This document shows, in pieces, positions 1 to 6,956 of a stretch of DNA of 15,963 nucleotides; the first letter of the stretch is position 1; each line of letters begins with the position of its first letter. The notes beneath the pieces were generated by a model. That model had not been told where the DNA came from. It saw only the letters and a list, made by a program, of their open reading frames with translations, and ran no database searches. The DNA is taken from positions 1-15,963 of the forward strand of contig CAAGGQ010000016.1 of assembly GCA_900769475.1 (NCBI GenBank), read 5' to 3'. Source of the stretch: Clostridia bacterium (GTDB taxonomy: Bacteria; Bacillota; Clostridia; Oscillospirales; CAG-272). The position numbers and the translations under genes were made by a program.

Positions 1-15
1 CTTCATAGGGCATAA

Positions 16-69
16 GAGTACCGCCTTGGGCGGAGTCTCCTTTTTTGCCATATGGGTGGAAAAAGGAGG
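16..69 (+). promoter_or_regulatory. Structured folT leader with a terminator-like and an SD-sequestering hairpin
   Basis: Two hairpins share bases here. The first pairs 21-25 with 29-33 (CCGCC/GGCGG, 3-nt loop), extended by GAG 16-18 with CTC 37-39, and is followed by six T at 41-46, so it resembles an intrinsic terminator. The second pairs CTCCTTTTT (37-45) with AAAAAGGAG (60-68), which buries the ribosome binding site of the next gene. Bases 37-39 take part in both, so the two folds compete at the edge. The layout is that of a regulated leader or an upstream gene's terminator. Folate-responsive (THF) riboswitches are known before folT genes, but any aptamer would lie left of the window and I could not recognise its conserved 3' strand. 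Confidence 0.5.
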
Positions 70-75
70 TTTTTT

Positions 76-642
76 ATGCAAAGTCCTATTTCCGCACGTT
101 CCAAGATCTACCGCATCGCCCTGGACGCCCTGTTCGTGGCGCTGTATGTGATCCTGGGAACCTTTTTGTCCTTTAAGATCCCGGGAGCCATCCAGATCTC
201 CTTCTCTACGTTGCCCATCCTGCTCTGTGCCTTCCTCTTCCGTCCCTCGGATGCGGTGGCCGTGGCGGTGGTTGGAAACTTTTTGGAGCAGGTGATCGAT
301 CCCTCGCCCTATGGCTTTGCCACCCTGCCGATCTGGCTGATCCCCGGAGTGCTCACCGCTCTGGTGGCCGCGCTGGGGGCCCGTCGGGCACGGCTGGCAA
401 GCAGTCCCAAGGCATCGGCCGTTTGGACGGTGATCGGCATTGTTTGCGCCGAATTTGTGTTGACCCTTTTGAACACGGGTGCCCTCTATTTGGACGGGTA
501 TCTGTTGGACTACTCGGTAAAGGCGTTGCATCTGCTTCTGCCCACCCGTCTTTTGAACGCACTGGTTCGCAGTATTCTTTCGTGCGTTCTCGTTCCCCTG
601 CTGTTACCGCCCCTGCGCCGCGCCTTTGCCCGCCGGCACTGA
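76..642 (+). CDS. folT: ECF transporter substrate-binding component, folate-specific FolT-like
   Basis: Predicted 188-residue integral membrane S component of an energy-coupling factor importer; it would bind folate and work with a shared EcfA/A'/T module encoded elsewhere. About six hydrophobic segments are visible. The first follows a short basic N-terminus (KIYRIALDALFVALYVIL), and the motif IQISFSTLPILLCAF after it matches the FolT family layout, as do LNTGALYLDG and the PTRLLNALVRSILS segment near the C-terminus. ATG 76 is chosen because AAGGAGG (63-69) lies 6 nt upstream; the in-frame ATG at 52 has no such site and would fall in the hairpin loop. Folate specificity is inferred from family resemblance and from folC immediately downstream. 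Another vitamin S component is the main alternative. Confidence 0.85.
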   Translation: MQSPISARSKIYRIALDALFVALYVILGTFLSFKIPGAIQISFSTLPILLCAFLFRPSDAVAVAVVGNFLEQVIDPSPYGFATLPIWLIPGVLTALVAALGARRARLASSPKASAVWTVIGIVCAEFVLTLLNTGALYLDGYLLDYSVKALHLLLPTRLLNALVRSILSCVLVPLLLPPLRRAFARRH

Positions 643-672
643 TCGCGGTAACCCCCCCTCGGTTTGACTTTT

Positions 673-704
673 GCGGCACCCCCCAAACGCGTGAGAGGTG
701 CCGC
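673..704 (+). promoter_or_regulatory. 8-bp perfect hairpin between folT and folC
   Basis: GCGGCACC (673-680) pairs perfectly with GGTGCCGC (697-704) around a 16-nt loop. Only CTTCTT follows, so it is a poor intrinsic terminator. It may attenuate or stabilise the folT-folC transcript. No clear promoter precedes folC, so the two genes are probably co-transcribed across it. Confidence 0.45.
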
Positions 705-755
705 CTTCTTGCGCGCCCCTTCAAAAGAACTGATACTGGAAAAGGAAGAACTTTT

Positions 756-2027
756 ATGACTTGCAAGGAAGCCATCGCGTACATTCACTCCAATCACTGG
801 CAAAATAAGCGTCCCGGACTTTCGCGGATCCGCACCCTGCTGGAGGCCATGGGCAACCCCCAGGCACAGCTGCAATTTTTGCACGTTGCCGGTACCAACG
901 GCAAGGGCAGCTTTTGCGCCATGTCGGATGCCATTCTGCGGGCGGCGGGATACCGCACGGGCCTGTTCACCTCGCCCTACATTCGGGTGTTCCACGAGCG
1001 GATGCAGATCAATGGAGCTCCCATCTCGGATGAGGAGCTGGCAGAGATCACGGCCTACGTCAAGGGCTTTGCCGATGCCATGGAGGACGCTCCCACCGAA
1101 TTCGAGCTGATCACCGCCATTGCCATGGAATATTTCCGTCGGCAAGCGGCCGAGGTGGTGGTGCTGGAGGTGGGCTTGGGTGGACGGATGGATTCCACCA
1201 ACGTCATCGAGAATCCGCTGCTTTCGGTGATCACGGGCATTGATTATGACCACATCGCGCAGCTGGGAAATACCCTCTATTCCATTGCCGCCGAAAAGGC
1301 GGGGATCGTAAAGGAGGGCTGTCCCGTGCTTTACGGCGGAACCATTGCCGGCTCTGCCTGCCGCACCGTTTGCTCGGTAGCCGAGATGCGTCACGCCCCC
1401 TTTTATCAGGTGGATCGATCTTCCTTGAAGGTCAAGGAGTATTCCTTGGAAAAGACCACCTTCTCCTACGGGGACTACGAGGATCTGGAGCTGGCACTCC
1501 TGGGAACTTATCAGCCCGTCAACGCGGCCACGGTGCTCAACGCCGTGGAGATCCTGCGTAACCGTGGGCTTTCGATTCCCGAGGAGGCGGTACGCCTGGG
1601 ACTGCGGAGCGTCCGCTGGCCGGCTCGCTTTGAATTGCTCTCCAAGGAGCCCGTGGTACTCTTCGACGGAGGACACAATCCTCAGGGCATCGAGGCGGCG
1701 GTCAAGAGTATTCGGTCCTATTTCCCCGAGCAAAAGGTACGTCTCTTGACCGGGGTGATGACCGATAAGGCCTACGACGAAATGGTGGAGCGCCTGCGTC
1801 CGGTGACCGAGAAGGCCTACACGGTAACCCCCGCCAATCCCCGTGCGCTCTCGGCCGAGGATTATGCCGCGGAGTTCCGCAGCCACAAGATCCCCGCGCA
1901 GGCCTACGCCACGGTGGAGGAGGCGTTGCACAGTGCCGTGGAGGATTGCCGCGCCAACGGAAGCCCTCTGATCTGCTTGGGCTCCCTTTACCTGTACGGT
2001 CCGGTGGCCGATCTGCTGAAGGATTGA
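756..2027 (+). CDS. folC: Bifunctional folylpolyglutamate synthase / dihydrofolate synthase
   Basis: A 423-residue cytoplasmic Mur-ligase-type enzyme that adds glutamate to folates (and possibly to dihydropteroate) using ATP, trapping and activating the cofactor. Visible motifs: P-loop HVAGTNGKGS at 43-52, FTSPY at 71-75, EVGLGGRMDSTN at 138-149, ITGIDYDH around 159-166, WPARFE at 288-293 and the C-terminal-domain motif DGGHNP at 304-309. Length fits the family (about 420-440). Start ATG 756 is preceded by AAAGGAAG (741-748). The open frame extends upstream to 423, but that part overlaps folT and has no family similarity. Being next to folT suggests that imported folate is polyglutamylated for retention. 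Whether both activities are present cannot be told from sequence alone. Confidence 0.95.
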   Translation: MTCKEAIAYIHSNHWQNKRPGLSRIRTLLEAMGNPQAQLQFLHVAGTNGKGSFCAMSDAILRAAGYRTGLFTSPYIRVFHERMQINGAPISDEELAEITAYVKGFADAMEDAPTEFELITAIAMEYFRRQAAEVVVLEVGLGGRMDSTNVIENPLLSVITGIDYDHIAQLGNTLYSIAAEKAGIVKEGCPVLYGGTIAGSACRTVCSVAEMRHAPFYQVDRSSLKVKEYSLEKTTFSYGDYEDLELALLGTYQPVNAATVLNAVEILRNRGLSIPEEAVRLGLRSVRWPARFELLSKEPVVLFDGGHNPQGIEAAVKSIRSYFPEQKVRLLTGVMTDKAYDEMVERLRPVTEKAYTVTPANPRALSAEDYAAEFRSHKIPAQAYATVEEALHSAVEDCRANGSPLICLGSLYLYGPVADLLKD

Positions 2028-2040
2028 TTCAAAACGATAT

Positions 2041-2083
2041 AAAAGATCGCGCGCCGATGGGTTCCATCGGCGCGCGATCTTTT
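2041..2083. terminator. Bidirectional intrinsic terminator between folC and nahK
   Basis: A 20-bp perfect inverted repeat (2041-2060 with 2064-2083, loop GTT) with an A-run on the left and a T-run on the right. It lies between two converging genes and can end transcription from both sides. Confidence 0.93.
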
Positions 2084-2098
2084 TATTTTCTTCTTGGA

Positions 2099-3172
2099 TC
2101 AGCATTCGGCAACAATAGCCTTCATCTGCTCCATTTTTGTTTCCATATCGGCCACCAGTTTGAACTGGGTGTGAGCACGGTCCAGGTTGTGCTCGGGACG
2201 GTGGATGCGGAAATAGATATCTCCGTTGAGGTAGTCGGTCAAAAAGCGAATGCCGCACTCAAAGGTCATGAGCAGCGCCGAGAGGGGAAGGAGCTCTCGC
2301 TCCATGGGGGTGAGTACGTCGCCCAGCTCCTCCAGGTAGGCTTTGGTAAAGGCCTTGAAGTAGGTCAGGTCGAATTCGATCTTGGAGAGGTCGGTCTCGT
2401 CCTCGGCTCCTGTGGAGGCACCAAAGCGCAGGGCATCGCCGTAATCGTAGAGTAGCGAGCCGGGCATCACCGTATCCAGGTCGATTACGCAGAGGGGCTT
2501 TTTAGTATTGGAATCAAAGAGAACGTTGTTCAGCTTGGTATCGTTGTGGGTTACGCGCAGGGGCACGGTACCCTCGGCAATGGCGTCGGTGATCTTGGAT
2601 ACCACGTCGGCGCGGGAGAGAACGAATTCGATCTCCTCCTTCACCGCATCGGCACGACCGGCGGCATTCTTTTCCAGCGCCTCCCGGAACTGCTTCAGGC
2701 GGTTGGCGGTATCGTGGAACTTGGGAATGACCTCCTTGAGCTGATCGGCAGGGAAGTCGGCCAGCAGCTTTTGGAATTCCCCAAAGGCGTGCGCCGAGAG
2801 GGCAAACTGCTCGGGGCTCTCGGGGGCCGTTTCGTAGGCAAAGCTATCCTCAATAAAGGCGTAGATACGGTAGGTCTCGCCCTCCTCGTCCACGTAGTAG
2901 TCCTTGCCCTCCAGGGTGGGGAGCAGGGTCAAGGTCTGGCGGGCGGGGTCACCGCCTCCCGCGGTGATCTTCTTTTGCAGGAATCGGGTGGTCTTGCTGA
3001 TGTTCTCCATTACCGCGATGGGATCGGGGAACACGTCACGGCTGATGCGCTGCAGGATGTAACGGGGAGAGCCGGGGATCACAAAGGTATGATTGATATG
3101 GCCGTTTCCAAAAGGGGATACGGAGGCAGAAAGCCCGTAGGCGGCCAGAATTTGATTTAATTTTTCTTGCAT
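2099..3172 (-). CDS. nahK: N-acetylhexosamine 1-kinase (NahK-like, aminoglycoside phosphotransferase fold)
   Basis: A 357-residue cytoplasmic kinase of the APH/choline-kinase fold. It closely resembles my recollection of bifidobacterial NahK, which phosphorylates GlcNAc or GalNAc at C1 in the lacto-N-biose/galacto-N-biose pathway. Shared stretches: FGNGHINHTF (21-30), RYILQ (37-41), LRVTHNDTKLNN with the catalytic loop HND at 209-211, the metal-binding IDLDTVMPGSL around 230-240, YDYGDALRFGAST (242-254) and ECGIRFL in the C-terminal part. Length matches the roughly 359 residues of B. longum NahK. Start 3172 is preferred over upstream ATGs because GAGGAA lies 7-8 nt before it. It is divergent from nagB, which fits amino-sugar use. 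Substrate is inferred; the family also holds kinases of unknown specificity. Confidence 0.85.
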   Translation of the reverse strand: MQEKLNQILAAYGLSASVSPFGNGHINHTFVIPGSPRYILQRISRDVFPDPIAVMENISKTTRFLQKKITAGGGDPARQTLTLLPTLEGKDYYVDEEGETYRIYAFIEDSFAYETAPESPEQFALSAHAFGEFQKLLADFPADQLKEVIPKFHDTANRLKQFREALEKNAAGRADAVKEEIEFVLSRADVVSKITDAIAEGTVPLRVTHNDTKLNNVLFDSNTKKPLCVIDLDTVMPGSLLYDYGDALRFGASTGAEDETDLSKIEFDLTYFKAFTKAYLEELGDVLTPMERELLPLSALLMTFECGIRFLTDYLNGDIYFRIHRPEHNLDRAHTQFKLVADMETKMEQMKAIVAEC

Positions 3173-3184
3173 GGCACATTCCTC

Positions 3185-3213
3185 TTGATTTTTCATTGAA
3201 GTTGTGGTATGAT
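3185..3213 (+). promoter_or_regulatory. SigA-type promoter of nagB
   Basis: TTGATT (3185-3190), 17-nt spacer, TATGAT (3208-3213); predicted start near 3220, about 60 nt before nagB. It faces the nahK promoter, so the two start sites nearly collide. Confidence 0.6.
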
Positions 3214-3234
3214 AACGAAAGAAGCTGTGCATAT

Positions 3235-3263
3235 ATTATAGCATATCAAATCCAAATTTGAAA
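3235..3263 (-). promoter_or_regulatory. SigA-type promoter of nahK
   Basis: On the minus strand a perfect TATAAT (3240-3235) with a weak -35 TTTCAA (3263-3258) 17 nt upstream; predicted start near 3228. The -35 region overlaps the nagB ribosome binding site at 3261-3267. Confidence 0.55.
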
Positions 3264-3280
3264 GGGGTTTTTAAATTTTT

Positions 3281-3991
3281 ATGAAAATAATTACTGTTTC
3301 CAATTATCAAGAAATGAGCCGCCAGGCTGCCAACCGCATTGCGGCGCAGATCATTTCCAAGCCCAATAGCGTTTTGGGATTGGCTACCGGATCCTCTCCC
3401 GTGGGCGCCTACCGCCGCCTGATCGAAATGTACGAGGCGGGAGATCTGGACTTTTCCGGTGTGACCTCTATCAATCTGGATGAGTATCTGGGTCTGGACG
3501 GCACCAACGATCAGAGCTACCGTTACTTTATGCAGGAGAACCTTTTCCGCCACGTGAACATCCGCCCCGAGAACACCTTTGTTCCCAGCGGTGTGGCCGA
3601 GGACGTTGCCGCGGAATGTGCCTCCTATGACGCTCGCATCGAGGCCTACGGCGGGATCGATCTCCAGCTGCTGGGCATTGGTCTGGACGGCCACATTGGC
3701 TTCAACGAGCCGGCCGACACCTTCCAGACCGGCACCCACGTGGTGGATCTTCACGAGTCTACCATTGCTGCCAACGCTCGCTTCTTTGCCGATGAGAGCC
3801 AGGTTCCGCGCCAGGCCATCACCATGGGCATGACCGCCATTATGCAGGCCAAAAAGGTGTTGCTCATCGCCAACGGCGCCGCCAAGAAGGAGATTGTGGA
3901 AAAGGCCTTCTACGGCCCCGTGACCCCTGCGGTTCCCGCTTCGATCCTGCAGCTGCATCGGGATGTGACCGTGATCTTCAGCGAAAATTGA
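3281..3991 (+). CDS. nagB: Glucosamine-6-phosphate deaminase
   Basis: A 236-residue cytoplasmic enzyme converting glucosamine-6-phosphate to fructose-6-phosphate and ammonia, the step that sends amino sugars into glycolysis. Visible family motifs: phosphate-binding LATGSSPVGAY (34-44), NLDEY with D67 (the general-base region), and GLDGHIGFNEP with D136, H138 and E143 (ring-opening triad region). Length fits the shorter Gram-positive form (about 240) and lacks the extended allosteric C-terminus of the E. coli enzyme. The ribosome binding site AAAGGGG (3261-3267) is 13 nt from ATG, rather far. Divergent from nahK. No nagA is visible, so GlcNAc-6-P deacetylation must be encoded elsewhere. Confidence 0.96.
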   Translation: MKIITVSNYQEMSRQAANRIAAQIISKPNSVLGLATGSSPVGAYRRLIEMYEAGDLDFSGVTSINLDEYLGLDGTNDQSYRYFMQENLFRHVNIRPENTFVPSGVAEDVAAECASYDARIEAYGGIDLQLLGIGLDGHIGFNEPADTFQTGTHVVDLHESTIAANARFFADESQVPRQAITMGMTAIMQAKKVLLIANGAAKKEIVEKAFYGPVTPAVPASILQLHRDVTVIFSEN

Positions 3992-4018
3992 GTTTTGCCC
4001 CCTCCGTTGATGTTCGGT

Positions 4019-4038
4019 TCACATTCCTGTGATATGAT
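4019..4038 (+). promoter_or_regulatory. Extended -10 promoter with overlapping palindrome, upstream of the two-component genes
   Basis: TATGAT (4033-4038) is preceded by TG at 4030-4031, an extended -10 motif; no good -35 lies 16-18 nt upstream. Immediately before the -10 is the inverted repeat TCACA-N4-TGTGA (4019-4032), placed where a bound regulator would touch RNA polymerase. No terminator is visible after nagB, so read-through from nagB is also possible. Confidence 0.45.
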
Positions 4039-4073
4039 AGACCCAACGACACTACGGAAAGGAATTGCATACG

Positions 4074-4751
4074 ATGTTTCAAATACTGGTTGTAGAAGAC
4101 GATAAAAACGCGCGCCGCCTGATGTGCGCCATTCTGAATCGCTACGGCTACGAGGCTCTGACCGCCGCGAACGGGGAGGAGGCTCTGGATGTGCTGGATC
4201 GCAAGCACGTGGATCTGATCATCCTGGACGTGATGATGCCCCGGATGGACGGCTACGAGTTTACCAACACCCTGCGCATGGCGGGGAACACCCTTCCCAT
4301 TTTGATGGTGACCGCCCGGGAGACCCAGGAGGACAAGAAGCGCGGCTTTATCATCGGCGCCGATGACTACATGGTCAAGCCGGTGGACGAGGAGGAGATG
4401 ATCCTGCGCATAGCGGCCCTCTTGCGTCGTTCCCAGATCGCAGGGGAGCGCAAGCTGGTGGTGGGAAAGACCACCCTCTTCTACGATTCCCTTTCGGTGA
4501 AGACCGAGGAGGGCATGCTGGAGCTTCCCCAAAAGGAATTTATGCTGCTGTTCAAGCTGCTTTCCTATCCCAACAAGATCTATACCCGCCGACAGCTGAT
4601 GGATGAGATCTGGGATATGGACAGCGAGAGCGACGAGCGTACCGTGGACGTCCACATCAGCCGGATCCGCGAGCGGTTTCGGAGCAACGCGGATTTTGAG
4701 ATCATTACGGTCCGTGGCTTGGGCTATAAGGCGGTACTACATAAAAACTGA
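4074..4751 (+). CDS. OmpR/PhoB-family response regulator
   Basis: A 225-residue cytoplasmic transcription factor. The receiver domain (about 2-118) has the acidic pair D10-D11, phosphoacceptor D52 in ILDVMMPRMDG, T80 and K102 in YMVKP. A winged-helix DNA-binding domain (about 128-222) has the typical LPQKEFMLLFKLLSYPNKI, RRQLMDEIW, RTVDVHISRIRERF and ITVRGLGYKA. ATG 4074 is chosen because AAAGGA (4058-4063) is 10 nt upstream; a TTG at 4065 in frame is too close to it. The histidine kinase gene follows 15 nt later, so the two form an operon. Targets cannot be deduced; the palindrome at 4019-4032 could be an autoregulatory site. Confidence 0.95.
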   Translation: MFQILVVEDDKNARRLMCAILNRYGYEALTAANGEEALDVLDRKHVDLIILDVMMPRMDGYEFTNTLRMAGNTLPILMVTARETQEDKKRGFIIGADDYMVKPVDEEEMILRIAALLRRSQIAGERKLVVGKTTLFYDSLSVKTEEGMLELPQKEFMLLFKLLSYPNKIYTRRQLMDEIWDMDSESDERTVDVHISRIRERFRSNADFEIITVRGLGYKAVLHKN

Positions 4752-4766
4752 TGCTTGAGATGAATC

Positions 4767-5891
4767 ATGAAAACCATATCTGAGGAAAAAAAGCAACGCT
4801 TTCGCTTAATGAACACCCTGCGGTGGCGGCTGACGCTGTTCGTGTTTTTGATCCTGGTGATCTCGGGGATCGCCACCCTGGTGTTTTACTCCCTGATCCT
4901 TCTGCTGTTTGCCTTCCACCCCCTGGTGGTGGCCATCACCGTCAATCCTTACACCTTTATCATTACCCTGCTTTGCATATGCTCGGTGATTGGCACCCTG
5001 CTCTCGGGCTTTTTGGGAAAGTATTATCTGCGTCCTCTAAAGCAGCTGATCGCGGCCACCGAGCAGGTCAAAAAGGGCAATTTTAAGGTGCAGGTGGAAG
5101 AGCATGGGAACAAGGATAAGATCACCGAGATGGGGGCACTGATCACCAGCTTTAACGAGATGGTGCGAGAGCTGGACGGTATTGAGCTCTTCCGCAACGA
5201 TTTTATCAACAACTTTTCCCATGAATTCAAAACGCCCATCGTTTCGATCCGCGGCTTTGCCAAGGAGCTGCAGATGGGGGATCTGAGCGAGGAGCAACGG
5301 CAGGAATACGCCAAAATCATTGCCGAGGAGGCCGACCGCCTGGCGCGGCTTTCCATCAGCGTGCTGGAGCTTTCCAAGCTGGAGAATCAGCAGATCGTTA
5401 CCAACAAAAGTGAATTCTACCTGGACGAGCAGTTGCGGCAATGCATCCTGTTGCAGGAGCCGGTGTGGTCGGCGAAGGGAATCGACGTCCTTCCCGAGCT
5501 GGAGGAGGTTCGGTTTTACTCCAACGAGGAGATCCTTTCCCACATCTGGAGCAATCTCATCGGGAACGCCCTCAAGTTCACTCCCGAGGGAGGCGAGGTG
5601 CGAATCACTCTGGAGGACGGCGCGGACGCGGTCACCGTCACGGTGGCCGATACCGGCATCGGCATGACCGAGGAGGTTCGGAAACATATTTTTGAAAAAT
5701 TCTACCAGGGCGATCCCTCCCACCATAGCAAGGGCTACGGCGTGGGGCTGACTATGGTGGCCCGCGCGGTGGGACTGTGCGGAGGAGCGATCGGAGTGGA
5801 GAGCACGCCCGGAGAGGGAAGTGTATTCACCGTGCGCCTGCCGAAGGAGCGGCCGCCGATCCTTGCCACCGAGGTGGTTATGGAGCCTTGA
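4767..5891 (+). CDS. Membrane sensor histidine kinase
   Basis: A 374-residue sensor kinase, partner of the preceding response regulator. Order: two membrane segments (about 22-50 and 62-84) separated by only about 10-12 residues outside; HAMP linker (about 85-137); dimerisation/phosphoacceptor helix with H152 in FSHEFKTPIVS; and an ATPase domain with N-box WSNLIGNALKFTP (261-273), G1 VADTGIGM (293-300) and G2 GYGVGL (323-328). The very short extracellular loop suggests sensing within or at the membrane, or through a partner protein, rather than by an extracellular ligand domain. The start has only a weak ribosome binding site (GAGATGAATC), so translation may be coupled to the regulator gene. 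Signal unknown. Confidence 0.94.
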   Translation: MKTISEEKKQRFRLMNTLRWRLTLFVFLILVISGIATLVFYSLILLLFAFHPLVVAITVNPYTFIITLLCICSVIGTLLSGFLGKYYLRPLKQLIAATEQVKKGNFKVQVEEHGNKDKITEMGALITSFNEMVRELDGIELFRNDFINNFSHEFKTPIVSIRGFAKELQMGDLSEEQRQEYAKIIAEEADRLARLSISVLELSKLENQQIVTNKSEFYLDEQLRQCILLQEPVWSAKGIDVLPELEEVRFYSNEEILSHIWSNLIGNALKFTPEGGEVRITLEDGADAVTVTVADTGIGMTEEVRKHIFEKFYQGDPSHHSKGYGVGLTMVARAVGLCGGAIGVESTPGEGSVFTVRLPKERPPILATEVVMEP

Positions 5892-5900
5892 GAATCGATG

Positions 5901-5940
5901 AAAAGAGTCGAGGGAACCCACGGGTTCCCTCGACTCTTTT
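5901..5940. terminator. Bidirectional intrinsic terminator between the kinase and LRR genes
   Basis: A near-perfect inverted repeat of 18-19 bp (5901-5919 with 5922-5940) with A-run and T-run on opposite ends, between two converging genes. Confidence 0.93.
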
Positions 5941-5948
5941 TCTCGTTC

Positions 5949-6701
5949 TTATTTTCCCACCGCGCCAAAGGTCTTGGCGGCGGCGGTCAGGCTGTAATTT
6001 TTGCTTCCAATGCGGATCTGCTCCCATTCCTCGGGGGTGCCTGCGTAGAGAATACTGCGCAGATAGGTGCAGTTGTAAAAGGCCATTTCCAGAATCTCGG
6101 TCACCTCCGGGAGGATGGTGGCAGTGCTTCCCGCCCGCATGGGAGGATATTGAAGCAGTGTTTTCTTGTCGGCGCTGTAGAGCACCCCATCCACGTCGCA
6201 GTAATAGGGGTTGGCAGCGTCCACCGAGAGGTAGACCAGGTGTTTGCAGGCTGCAAAGGCGCGCGGGCCAATGCGTTCCACCCCGGCGGGGATCTGCACG
6301 GCCGTTACACTTTCGGCCTCATAAAAGGCTTCTTCGGCAATTTCGGTTACTCGATCGCCGTTGGGGGCGTATTCGGGGATCACCACGCAGGCGTCGCGGC
6401 ACTCTCCCAGCGCCCGGAGCACGCAGGTGCCGTCTCCGTTGGAGCGAAAGATCAATCCGTTTCCCGTTGGGGGCGCGGGAGGTTCCTCGGGGGGCGCGGT
6501 GGTCACGGGCGGCCGAAAGGAGGGCTCCTCTTGGGTGGGGGTATTTACGGGAAGCTCGTCCTCCAACGAGGGGGAGGGAAGGGGGCGGGAGCTCTCCCCG
6601 CTTTGCAGGTAGGAAAGGCAGATCAGCGCCACGGTCAGCGCCAGAGCAAAGGCAAAGGTAATGGCCAGAGCGATGAGCAGGATCTGAGCTTGGGATTTCA
6701 T
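5949..6701 (-). CDS. Membrane-anchored BspA-type leucine-rich-repeat protein
   Basis: 250 residues, predicted to be held at the outer face of the membrane. One hydrophobic segment (about 8-31) acts as signal anchor; a Pro/Glu/Ser-rich spacer (about 38-80) follows; then a compact domain of LRR_5/BspA repeats (about 82-240), recognisable from VTEIAEEAFYEAESVTAVQI, VERIGPRAFAACKHLVYL, VDGVLYSADKKTLLQYPP and MAFYNCTYLRSILYAG. The last is followed by TPEEWEQIRIG, a usual ending in this family. ATG 6701 has AAAGGA 7 nt upstream; the longer open frame to 6794 runs through the promoter. Such proteins often mediate adhesion or protein contacts, but no specific role can be given. It is short for the family, with only about 4-5 repeats. 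Confidence 0.85.
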   Translation of the reverse strand: MKSQAQILLIALAITFAFALALTVALICLSYLQSGESSRPLPSPSLEDELPVNTPTQEEPSFRPPVTTAPPEEPPAPPTGNGLIFRSNGDGTCVLRALGECRDACVVIPEYAPNGDRVTEIAEEAFYEAESVTAVQIPAGVERIGPRAFAACKHLVYLSVDAANPYYCDVDGVLYSADKKTLLQYPPMRAGSTATILPEVTEILEMAFYNCTYLRSILYAGTPEEWEQIRIGSKNYSLTAAAKTFGAVGK

Positions 6702-6734
6702 GATTACATCCTTTCTTTTCTCGTCTTTTTCTTT

Positions 6735-6763
6735 ATTATGGCATATTTTGGAAGGAGCGTCAA
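6735..6763 (-). promoter_or_regulatory. SigA-type promoter of the LRR gene
   Basis: On the minus strand TTGACG (6763-6758), 17-nt spacer, CATAAT (6740-6735), about 34 nt upstream of the chosen ATG at 6701. Confidence 0.75.
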
Positions 6764-6895
6764 GAAAAAGCGTTCTACCCGATCCGACACCCACAGCCCC
6801 TCTCCGACGTCATTCTGCGGCCACGGGCACGAGGAAATGGGGAAAAGGGGGAAGGCCTTTTCTTTTTGCCGAAAAGTTTTTCCCCCAGGGAAGAG

Positions 6896-6924
6896 TTGAC
6901 AAACGCCGCGGTTTTCGGTATAAT
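6896..6924 (+). promoter_or_regulatory. Consensus SigA promoter of dusB
   Basis: Perfect TTGACA (6896-6901), 17-nt spacer, perfect TATAAT (6919-6924), about 26 nt from the predicted transcription start to the dusB ATG. The 130 nt to its left, up to the LRR promoter, hold nothing I can recognise beyond A/T- and G-rich runs. Confidence 0.92.
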
Positions 6925-6956
6925 AAAGGACGAAATCAAAAAACGAGGATGCAGCT

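Noticed and set aside
1..75. THF riboswitch aptamer
   Set aside because: Too little sequence is present before folT for a full aptamer, and the conserved 3' strand is not recognisable; only the expression-platform-like hairpins are reported.
423..755. 111-codon upstream extension of folC
   Set aside because: Overlaps folT, lacks a ribosome binding site and has no FolC similarity; ATG 756 gives the normal N-terminus.
510..2258. 582-codon open frame on the minus strand across folC
   Set aside because: It mirrors folC, which has all its catalytic motifs; the translation shows no recognisable domain and it crosses the terminator at 2041-2083.
5898..6899. 333-codon + strand open frame opposite the LRR gene
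   Set aside because: Begins inside the terminator hairpin and is low-complexity; the minus strand encodes a clear signal anchor and LRR domain with promoter and ribosome binding site.
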